Assembly (NCBI GenBank): GCA_012295275.1
Contig: CM022674.1
Location: forward strand, 9,921,792-9,985,791
Origin: Chrysomallon squamiferum
Lineage: Eukaryota > Mollusca > Gastropoda > Neomphalida > Peltospiridae
Direction: 5' to 3'
DNA: 64,000 nt
Both the position numbers and the translations under genes were made by a program. Below the pieces are notes generated by a model. That model made no database searches and was not told the origin of the DNA. It saw only the letters and a list, made by a program, of their open reading frames with translations. Shown one piece after another: positions 53,835 through 64,000 of the stretch (within the stretch, counting starts at the first letter, position 1; each line of letters opens with the position of its first letter).

Positions 53835-54345
53835 ATGAAAAAACTGATGGGTTGATACTAAACTACATTACACAAGACTATATAGTATATTAATTTAATA
53901 TAAGAAAAATAATGGATTGATATTAAAACACTAAAGAAAAAAGACTACAGTAAAATAATTGTTTGACAGAAGAAAAAAATAAAAACTTATGATATTAATT
54001 CATAGTAAGAATACAAACTGTATAGTAAATTAACTAATATGTAAAACTCCGTGCATTAATGGGTTGATATGAAAAAGAAAACATTGTAAAGTAATGGGTT
54101 GACAACACTATACACACAAGACATTGCAATAAATTAATTAGTTTAATATGAACAAACACTAACTATTTAATATTAAAACACTATATAAGCAAGACTATAG
54201 TTAATTAATGGTTTGATATGAAAAACACTGAACTAATTTATTAAAACACTATACCAAAACTGGCGTAGATTAATTGTTTGACATGGAGAGGCATTAAACT
54301 GATGGTTGATGTTAAAGCGCTGTACAGTATTTTAATTGTTTAGGG
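53835..54345. repeat. Diverged minisatellite with TAATGGGTTGATAT core
   Basis: About seven to nine degenerate units of 50-80 bp share ATTAATGGGTTGATATGAAA and ATTAAAACACTATACAAG-type blocks with much drift between units. Confidence 0.65.
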
Positions 54346-55059
54346 GTTTAATTAAGGGTTCTTAATATCTGAGTTAAAAATTATCTCTGATATTTTCTAA
54401 TTTGCATTTTTTTTCAGAGATGTTGCTATTTGGATATGAATATAGTCCAAGCATTTTACATGAACTCTAATTAAAACATGGGCAAAATATTAATCTTTTT
54501 CTCTGTTACAGACAACATAAATACAGACTGTGATATCAGCAAGCTGTGATAACTTTATCATTTTTCAGCGACTAACATTAAAAGATATAAAATAAATGTG
54601 TAACTGCACTTATTCAGGTCATTTTAATATATGTGTAGAATATACAGTTCATTTTTTTAATTCATTTTTTTAATATATATGGGATATTCATTTACATTTT
54701 TCTAATATGTGGAATATAAAACAACATCTTGCTTGTTTGACTGAAATATTACTTATATTGTAATTTTAAACCAATATTTTATTTTATTTTATTTTATTTT
54801 ATTTTTTAATCTTTTTTAATGGATGATTTAGGTTATATGGTATAATGAATAAAATGGACTATGTAATAGAGAGTAATGTGTGTGTGTATGTTAGAAGATT
54901 ATTAGGATAATTAGATGAATATGCTGAAAATAGTAACTAAATTGAAGTATATAATCTTTGTTTGTAGATCCATTGTTACATAAAATGCATTATCTTCATG
55001 TAGTTAAATCTGATTAAAAATGCAAACTCTTTAATGTTAGCGTAATATGATCAAGGTCA

Positions 55060-55255
55060 CAGTGTATGAGTTGTGTTACAATTATATTTTCTTTTTGACT
55101 TCATGCTGCCATGGTCTTGGAATATCTGCCCATTATGTAGTTTCATAGCTAAAGTTAATTGTAGAGAGCAGGAGCTATATTTAGCACAGCATAGATTAAT
55201 ATTTTTGAAGACAAATATGGCAGTTATATCACCTTTACTTACTTGCATAAAATAG
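55060..55255. promoter_or_regulatory. Candidate conserved non-coding block (weak)
   Basis: A non-repetitive, more complex stretch (for example GACTTCATGCTGCCATGGTC and AGAGAGCAGGAGCTATATTT) stands out from its AT-rich surroundings. It is open in short frames on both strands, with no coding signature. Conservation cannot be tested here. Confidence 0.2.
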
Positions 55256-55349
55256 TTCTTCAAAATTTGTTCATATTTATTTTATTTTATTCATTTTTTA
55301 TTCATTTTTCTTTTTCTTTCTATTGCTTTATTATAATTAGTTATTTTTT

Positions 55350-55354
55350 TTATA

Positions 55355-55394
<40 letters not shown>

Positions 55395-55485
55395 TTTCAT
55401 ATTTTTTTTAATTGATACAGAGATAAAATGGATCATAAATATGAGCATATTTATTTTTATTTTTTTATTCATTTTTTTTTATTGC

Positions 55486-55538
<53 letters not shown>

Positions 55539-55540
55539 TA
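55350..55540. repeat. Duplicated block with (TTA)n arrays
   Basis: Two (TTA)n arrays (about 55358-55393 and 55493-55538) sit beside a repeated flank (TTGATACAGAGATAAA and TTGAAACAGAGATAAA, each followed by ATCATAAATATGAGCA), so the whole block was tandemly duplicated. Confidence 0.8.
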
Positions 55541-57062
55541 CATATTTTTTTCTTTAATTGAAACAGAGATAAATTAGATCATAAATATGAGCAGGTAAAG
55601 GAAATTGTTCTTGCCAAAATTTAAACATAGGCACAGATGACCTAAATATATTTTGTATACTTCCAAGTTATTGTTATTGTAAAATGTCAAAACAAAATCA
55701 CAATGCACCTGACAGTAAATCATTGCAGCAACTGCTAATTCTTAGTTTATCAGGAATTTACAAAATGATGTCAGTATAAAAGAAAAAAGAAAATATCTGC
55801 CTTCATACAGGTTTGTTCTCAAACTTGTTATGTTGTAGTCAGCCTTTTTATTTTTTATTTTATTAGATCTGTTATGATTTATTTATTTATTTATTTGATT
55901 TGATTTGATTTTGGGGTTTTTTTAAAATATGTTTTTATTAGCCACAGTTTAAAAAAAACACACAAAAAAAGCAACAACAACAAAAGCTGTATTTAAGTTA
56001 TATCACAAATTAATTTATTGTAAGAATTTAAAAATAGACTATACAGTGAACCTTGTAATAGGAACAATGAGAGAATTGTCTGAGAGCAAGTCAACCTTCC
56101 AGGTGAAATAAAAATTTGATTAACTACTTTCCTACGCCAATGTTGTTGCTTCCATTCTGCACAAATTAAAATCTTATTACTGGCATGCTAAATTGTTAAC
56201 TGCAAATGTTTTGCTTGGAACCTTGTTACATATTGTTGTGCAGGATTCAGAATACTACACCATTCTAAAATATATAGCATATACCTAACCTTTGTTTTGT
56301 TGTTAAATTTTTTATATTTTTAAAGTAATTAAAATTTAAATTAGCTTTAAAATTCAGAGTATAATGAGTTTTTTAATACATTTGATAAAATTTGTATATT
56401 TAATAGCTTTGTTTTTATTTTTTCCAGTTGCAGATTTATACCAGTATGATTTACAAAAAGAATGAATGTGAGTATTATTAATTTTGTTGTGTGATATGCA
56501 GACTGAATTTGGGATTATTAGCACATTAAGAAATATTTAGTAGATAGTGCTAAATAACAAATATCATACTTGATAAGATAGAACCATAACACTGAATGCT
56601 GAAGAAAATAAATCCTTCAGTCTTAGAAAAAAAAACATTTAAAAAATTAAAAACTTGAAGTTTTGTTGAAGACACTTTGTTTTAGCAATACATAACCTGT
56701 GAGATATTTTAACTCTTTGGTGGGAAAAAAAAAATAGTTTACAAAATGTATTCAGACTATTTATTCTTACCACCAGTCTTAAATGCATGTTTTCTGGTTG
56801 TTTCATTTATTTTGACCCAAATCATTTTAGTGAAATAGATATGTCATTGTGTTTTCTAAATGCCCAGGGTTGTGTTATAGGTATACATGAAATTTTCAGT
56901 ACAGCACATTTATCCATGTATTTTCAAACTAGAAAGTAAATGTGAGATATCAAAATCCAAAATAAATATGTATATACACACACACAATATATTGCACATG
57001 CACTCTCAAACACACAAACATTTTTTCATCTAATACATATATAAACCAAATACAGTAGTAGT

Positions 57063-57066
<4 letters not shown>

Positions 57067-57111
<45 letters not shown>
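57067..57111. repeat. (GT)n microsatellite
   Basis: About 22 GT units without interruption. Confidence 0.95.
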
Positions 57112-57114
<3 letters not shown>

Positions 57115-57444
57115 GATGCAGTTTATGTGTATATAGTCTCAATAAAATAAAATGGCATAGATTATTATCTATCTACCTATATTATTATACTAACCACTGT
57201 TACCTGATTTTATTTCTTATGCAATATGAAGGCTATTTTTTAATTTGTTGTCTTTTAATTAATTTATTTATTCATTTATTCATTTTTGTTTTTATCTGAT
57301 CATCTTGTACGTTTTGCTTAAATATTAATAGTGCTTAGTTTAGTTTCTTATAGTGAAATGAAGAGATTAGAAGTTTGATCAAATCTAGTTTGTATGATGT
57401 ACTTAAAAACTTTCAAAAATTAATTGTAAAGTGGAATTAACTAC

Positions 57445-57880
57445 CAGTGACTGGCAAGCCTACACTGATACAATAAGTGTTGGGCCTACATTAAAACAAT
57501 GACAAAGAGGCCTAAGTTAAATAATAACTTTAAGGACTATGTTAATACAATATCTAATATGCCTGCATTAGAATAATAACTGATAAACCTATATAACAAC
57601 AGTAACTGATAGCCTACATTAAAATAATAACTGATAGGCCTACACTAATACAATCACTGACACGCCTAGATTAAAATAATAACTGATATGATCACATTAA
57701 TACAATATCTAACACACCTGCATTAGAATAACAACTGATAGGCCTACATTAATAGAATCACTGCTAGGCCTACATTAATACATTAATACAATCAATGCAG
57801 TTAATACCATCACTGATAGGCCTATATTAGAACAATAACTGAGAGGCATACATTAGAAGAATAACTAACACGCCTAGAAT
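57445..57880. repeat. Minisatellite with about 28-bp AGGCCTACATTA unit
   Basis: About fifteen units follow the pattern AATAACTGATAGGCCTACAT then TAATACAATC or TAAAATAA, with point changes and a few length changes. A central palindromic AGGCCT is retained in many units. Confidence 0.9.
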
Positions 57881-58687
57881 GTTTATTCTTTTTTAACCCG
57901 TTGTTTACTCACATTTCAGTGACAATGAATAAATTGCTCTAATCAATTTGTGATTATAATTACTTAAGTCAGGAAAATGGTTTTATAAAGAAATTTGTTA
58001 GTATTGAAAAAAATGAAATTTTACATTAACTGGCTTGATACATTGATTTCATTATTACATTCCTCATTGTTAGTGTCTTGTTCTTGTTCTGCCTTGTTTA
58101 CTGTTTTTAAATATTTTCTCTCTGGACATGTCATCGTATTCACGAACGATGCTTAACTAATTCATGCAAGACTTGTACAGGCAAAATGCAGTTTAAAATA
58201 TCTGTGTGTAGTATTCTGTATTGATTTGTAATATGATATGTATGTCAAGACATTGCCGACTCTTTTAAATTAATTATTTTAAACGTACTTACCTTTCAGT
58301 TTGTGTAAGCTGCAACCTGGCAAATTTATAACATTATAAACCATGAAAGAAAAGTTCCAAGATTGAGTTTTTCTTTTTCCTTTCTTTCTTTCTTTCTTTA
58401 TCTATTTATTTATGTATTTATTTATTTATTTATTTATTTATTTATTAAAACCTTTTTTGGTTGTATTTTATTTTATTTTCAATTTTATTTTTCTAAAACA
58501 TGTTGATATAATTAACAAATAGATAATAATCATAAATTAGAAAAATTTTAATAAGTGTATTATATTTAATATCCTATTTAGCAGATCATAACCAAATCAG
58601 AATTTGTGTTTTTCAGTTTTTAATTGTTTAATTTTAGTGTCTTTGTCAGGGTATCTTGTCTACTTTGTTGTTTTTTAAATATCTTTC

Positions 58688-58688
58688 A

Positions 58689-58732
<44 letters not shown>
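58688..58732. repeat. (CA)n microsatellite
   Basis: About 22 CA units; a TTTA array lies at 58405-58445. Confidence 0.9.
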
Positions 58733-58734
<2 letters not shown>

Positions 58735-59269
58735 GCTTTTCCTTTTACTGTCTCTCTCACTGTTTGTCTTTTGATCTGTCTCTGTCTACCTCCACTCACA
58801 AGCAGAACTGTTATCAGCATCTCATTGGTTTATTTATGTGTATTATTTTATTTTTTAAATTAGATACAACATGGACTGTAAGCTTATGTAAAGATTACCT
58901 GTTAATATTGATATCTTGAAAAATGTATGCTCATATTAAATGATACCCATTATGATCAGTTTCAATCTGATTATTTTTAAATTTTAGATGGTATAAAATA
59001 TAAAAATGAAAATTACCATTTTTTTAAATTGTTATTTTTTTCAAAATACCTGAATATTACTTAAGCATTTTACCATATTTTCTTCTCAGTTTTTTGTTAT
59101 TTAGTAAATTTAACTGTTTTATTTGTTATAAGATATGCTTTGGAATTGTTTGTGAAGTAAAAAAACCTACAAATTCAATTATACATTTTTATTTAGATAA
59201 TCAAATTTATTGGTTATCGGCTGTTTTAATAGAACTTTTATAAAATAAAAATTAAAATGGTAAAATAAA

Positions 59270-59510
59270 ATTAAAAACTCAGAACGTGCAGTACAAGGTA
59301 ATATTGTGTTGAAATGAATATAAAGAGTTGTGAAAGAATCTTATAGTGGATGTATTTTTCTCCTGGAGATGACTTTTCATGCCTTTGTAACCAAACCAGG
59401 CCGATGCTAATTGTCCGTGGCAAGATAACAGCACAGCGCTGATTAAAACCAGTATAATGAGCCAAACCATGCAGTCATGAAATGATGATTCCAGAATCTC
59501 TACATAGCTG
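59270..59510. promoter_or_regulatory. Candidate conserved regulatory block A
   Basis: A repeat-free, G+C-richer stretch that includes CCTTTGTAACCAAACCAGGC, GATGCTAATTGTCCGTGGCA and AGATAACAGCACAGCGC. It holds a TAATTG homeodomain-type core and AGATAA GATA-type motif. No convincing exon. Looks like an enhancer; this is inference from texture and motif density. Confidence 0.3.
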
Positions 59511-59629
59511 TAGTGAGAGAAAAAAATCTGAAAATACTAAATTTATACTTTTTTTTTTTTAACCTGCAATTTATTATTTTCTAGAATCACTATATTTTTT
59601 TGTTATTATTATTTAATGCATGGCGATGC

Positions 59630-60420
59630 ATTGCTGTGTGTTTTTAAAATGGAATATGGAGACTGACAGACAGCGGTGGGCAGTGCGTGATGTAGTAGAA
59701 AGCCAGTAATGGAACACACTTTCCATGTGGCTGATCTTCATGATTGACTGCCTTTCAAATGCAGCCTGGCTATTTCCCAAGTCTGTTCATGCAGAACAGC
59801 ATGCTATTCGGTAACAAGTCCATTATACTGATCTCCAGCGGAATCGCCTAAAATGTAGGACAGGGAGGACGTGAGTTTTAGTGAAAATGTGTTTAAAGAG
59901 ATGACTGAATCATACACATGCGTTTCTTTGAAGCATGACAGGTGTGACCGAAACCCTAGTGTTCTCATTAGCTCATTATGTAAACATCAGCAGGCTGACC
60001 TCTTATTCTGACCTTATTTGTTATCTGTTTACCCCCTGAGTCAGGCTATCACATTGTGCACTGTGTTTATTCATGCATTAAGCAAAGAGGAGAACCAAAT
60101 GCTGAAGAACCGCCTGACTGCCTCCAGTTAATCATCGAAGCCAGCAGTTATTGGAAATTGGGTCTGTGTTTTTTTTTTCTCTCTTCACCAGGTCTGCATC
60201 TGTTTGTGAATGCAGATGGAAGAATATAAGCGAGTTGTGAAGCAAGCTTGGTGCAGAAGAGAAAATCAACCATGCCTGGCTGTCCCTGCTGATAACATAT
60301 CACGTTACTTGTATTTGGATCAAGAGACATTGTATTCAACTAATCTGAACCTGCTATAACGCCTCACTGAAACAATCAACAAAAGACGTGTCACGGTGCT
60401 GAACAAATGCAGAATTATTG
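59630..60420. promoter_or_regulatory. Candidate conserved regulatory block B
   Basis: The longest repeat-poor, compositionally distinct stretch in the right 25 kb. Visible sites include TGACAGGTGTGA (TALE core abutting a T-box half-site, about 59937), TGTTTACCCC (forkhead type, about 60025), TGATTGAC (about 59741), CTGAGTCAG (AP-1 type, about 60038) and TAATCATC (about 60129). A strong acceptor (polypyrimidine then CACCAG at 60191) and a 49-codon open frame (60210-60359) fall inside, so part of it could instead be an exon. Confidence 0.35.
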
Positions 60421-63400
60421 GTATTTTACAGATTTTTCTCATTTCTGTTGTTTCAAACATATTAATTGTTAACTGGCATTTGTATACTTTCACTGTAATG
60501 CAGTTCAGATTTTTTGTTTTTGTTTTAGCTGTATATGTAAGTAAGTGTGTTAATATATTGTTCAGGTGATATATATCTTATTTCTGTATAGATTTAAATT
60601 TATCGTTTTATTTTTGTTTTCCTTTGGAGTTGAAGTAGAAGTAACATATTAACTAATTTTCAAATTTCTGTGTTATCTTTAAGAATTATTGCTGATTGTA
60701 TATTATTTAAAAGTATTTTAATTGTTTAATTATGACTTTAATGGAAATGACTGAAATTTGGGAAGAACTGGCTAATGAGTCTAAGCTTACGTGATCTTTT
60801 AACATACATATACACTTAGATATATTAAAAAGGCCTTCCAGCTTTATTTGTATTACATGTATAATTCAGTTATCTGACTTTCCTTCAAGTTTACACATTT
60901 CACATTTAGGTTAGATTATATTTTATATCGAAATCAGCAGAAAATTTATGTTCTTACTTTAAATAACTTAGGCTAAATCAGAAAAATGGTGAGTTGAATT
61001 CATAACATGATTATTATTTCTTAATTTAATTTTATGCATATATAGAAGAAAACTAATATTTGAAATAATGAAATTTATTTTCTTCATATAATGTTAAAAC
61101 TGGATATTGTATCTATAATAAATTTGGTTTGAAATTATACCTGAACAGTAAACAAATGCACAATCATATATTTACATACATACCAGAATACAAATTCAAA
61201 AATGTGCACATACAGGTAGGTACAAAATGCACACACACACGTAATATATTACACACACATTTATACACCATATAGCACACATATACATTATGTGGAAATA
61301 CAGACAGGTACAGTTAAAAGACATAAACCAGATACATTATACTTGTACACTAAGGATCAAGAAATGTGTGTCAGTTAAATTGTGAGTCATTTCAGTCTCA
61401 CAGTTACATCCTATTAGGGAACAATGCTGTTAGGTACAATTATGCTGATCAGTTAACATTTTTAATAAAAACAAAAACTCCTTTTATCTTACTAAGTAAT
61501 GGTATTGTTGACAAAACAGTAGAGTAATTATATTTAGTCACCAATAAACATTTAAATTATATCCAACTAATTGCATAATTATATATGTAATCACACACAC
61601 ACACACACCTTGTGCATGTGTAACTAGTACTCAATTTTTTAGTGTACCTTGATATTTTTTTTACACTTGTTTACTTCATCTCAATTCCATATAATTCTTC
61701 TTTCTCATCTTTTTTTTTTTCCCCTTGACATCTGTTTATATTTATTCTGATGCAGTAAACCTTTGTTTTCTGTTAACAAAATAAGCTTTTTTTAACACCC
61801 TGATTTCTGTTATTATGATCAGATGAATTATTTTCATTTGGATATGCAATATGTGATTTTTATGATACTTGTATTACTTCAGATTGATGCAGATTACATA
61901 ATTTTTCTAAACCCCATATTTTCAATTATAATCTCAAATTTTCTAATACTTACACATTATATTTCTGGTGAACAGCATGTGCATTAGATTTTAATATCTT
62001 ACTGATACAGAAAAAAGAAAAATTCAAAATAAATTATATACAGATAAATTAGAAGTTAGTATATAGTATATAGTATATTTTATTATCATGAAATAGATGA
62101 AAAACTTGCTGTCAGTACTCTTACCAGTAAGTGATAAACACCTTCTCATAGAAAGGAGATTATATAGATCTGTCATCAATAAATTCTGGTTGGAAATGGA
62201 AACAGCACATCAAGGATGATTTTATCTTATGCCTGTCTTCTTTATATAAGTGGGCTACATCTCAATTCTTTTCATTTACTCACACACACATATACTTGCA
62301 TATATTTGTGTAACTAATTGTGAAATTCAAGATGTACCTCATTGTTAGACTTATCTGTACATTAATATCATTTTTAAGGAATTTTAAGTTACATTAAAAT
62401 ACAACAACAACAAACATAATTTTAAAAACATTTTCCAAATATTTTAATTAACAGGTTACAAATGCAGACAAACGACAATATTAAGAATTTATTTATATCA
62501 TCAGTAAAACAGTTTAATCAGTTTTCTATTAGTGGATACCTTAATATTATTGCTTGGGATGTTTAGAAATGTTTGTTTTACTGGCTCCATTGAATCACCT
62601 GAACACTTCGGAAAAAATTAATAGATAACTGACACTTATGTTGCTATAATTTTAATGGACTGAGAGTCAGATAACAGGACAAAACCCTTCAGGACAGAAC
62701 CCCACTCATTCATCAATCAGCCAGTTCAGGCAAAATCCCTATTCTTAATGGAGAAAAAGAAAGAAAGAAAAAATAATTTCCAGTATTTGTCATTTACTTG
62801 TAGATGTTGGTACTGCTTTCTCTGACCATGTTCAGTGCTTTGCATTATTGACCTTGTGTGACATCATGCTTCCTTGCATAACACTTTGTTATGGTGATGA
62901 TTTTTAAAGGAAGACAAAAAGTGCAAGTGATTATTGTGAATTATAATGAAAACCATCCATCACATCATCACAAATATTTGTAAGCTACATTTACATTATA
63001 CATATGATATGTGGGTACAAATTGTTTTGATGATTATTGCTTTTTAAGAGAAACTATCTACTATTGATCATAACTTTACATTTAGTATATTGATAAGCAA
63101 TCTAAACAAAACCAAAATTCATTTTAAAATAATATTCTTTACAGGTGAAATCAGAAATATTTCGGAGGGATTTTGCCCTGGACCCAGTGCATTTAGGTGT
63201 AAACATATTTAATTAGAAATGTTTTTGTGCTAAGTTTCTGGGCCTGTTACTGGTAGATTAGAAGGAGTGTGACTAAAATCTAGATAACGATTTTCATCTG
63301 TTAGCTGTTGCAACATGTGTATTTGTGACTTAGATAAAAATTTGGTAAGCTGTCAAATGAATAATATTACAACTAAAAATAACAAGTGAAAAAAGTGTGA

Positions 63401-64000
63401 TTTCTTTAATTTGAACACTGCGTATATAAATATATTTCACAGTCCATGACTGTGTGACAAGAGGATTGTGTTCTATATTTAAACGTGTAATTTTATCAGG
63501 TGTATATGCTGGCAGTATTTTTCAAATTGATTTGTTTGATTTCACCTACTTTATTTGACTGTATTTACCATCCATAACCATACCCTTTCAGGAACAAATA
63601 AGAAACTGTTGATGTTTAAAAAAATATATATATATATATATTCATTACATTCATTTATGTTTTAATTATGTTTAATATATATTTTATTTATTTATTTATA
63701 TTATTATTATTTTATTTTTATTTTTTTTATTATTATTATTTTTTTATTATTTTTTTTTTGTAATCCATAGGCTTTTGACAGCTGTTGTTATTGATATTCC
63801 AAACTAGAATTCTCATTCAAGCCAAGACAATTTTTGTTCAAGACAAATTGTGTTTTATATTAGAAAGAGAGGTGTCTTGGATAATTGTTATTCACAACAA
63901 AACATTGATAATACAAGGACAAAAGCTTATTACAGATTATTTCATTTATATACACACATTTTACAAGTTAAATATTGAGGAAATACAAATTTCAATGAAG
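60421..64000. other. Non-coding stretch to window end
   Basis: AT-rich, with CA repeats (about 61229-61260 and 61596-61608), TA repeats (63623-63641) and T-rich low complexity at 63680-63760. No coding exon or RNA recognised. Confidence 0.45.

Noticed and set aside
55057-55263. Overlapping 60-68 codon frames on both strands
   Set aside because: Neither resembles a protein and neither has splice signals; the block is better described as possible regulatory DNA.

Overview
This is an AT-rich, intron-containing animal genome window. Spliceosomal introns, U2 snRNA pseudogenes, Tigger-type transposons, a Tx1/L1-like LINE relic and very abundant microsatellites all point to a metazoan. The gene content (Ly6-type genes, an Ikaros-type zinc-finger gene and a class I PI3-kinase close to vertebrate PIK3CA) fits a bilaterian, and I suspect a lophotrochozoan such as a mollusc. 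That last step is inference, not proof.

Layout. 1-8240: two near-identical tandem copies of a Ly6/uPAR-like (three-finger, LU-domain) surface-protein gene on the + strand. The first copy is cut by the window edge. About 4.2 kb of transposon graveyard separates them: a decayed LINE, a U2 snRNA pseudogene, an internally deleted Tigger element and a second U2 pseudogene. 8906-10225: a large foldback element with roughly 400-bp inverted arms flanked by TTAA. 12157-13716 (-): a single-exon coding region for an Ikaros-type C2H2 zinc-finger transcription factor. 13727-20800: repeat-rich intergenic DNA. 20800-24288 (+): a small secreted cysteine-containing protein that I assembled from four short exons, with a candidate alternative last exon and a second Tigger relic in intron 1. 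28212-38369 (-): the complete coding region of a PIK3CA (p110-alpha) orthologue in 20 exons. The joined exons give a continuous frame of 1,054 codons plus stop. 38.4-64 kb: no convincing coding region, only simple repeats, two diverged minisatellites, splice-donor-like sites near 42.36 and 43.07 kb, and a non-repetitive G+C-richer block near 59.3-60.4 kb that resembles conserved regulatory DNA.

How the genes relate. They do not form an operon or pathway. The Ly6 copies are a recent local duplication. All introns I can define in the Ly6 genes and the small secreted gene are phase 1, which permits exon swapping. PIK3CA is a conserved housekeeping and signalling gene with compact introns, several colonised by minisatellites. 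The long gene-free stretch to its right could be the regulatory domain or first intron of a + strand gene lying beyond the window.
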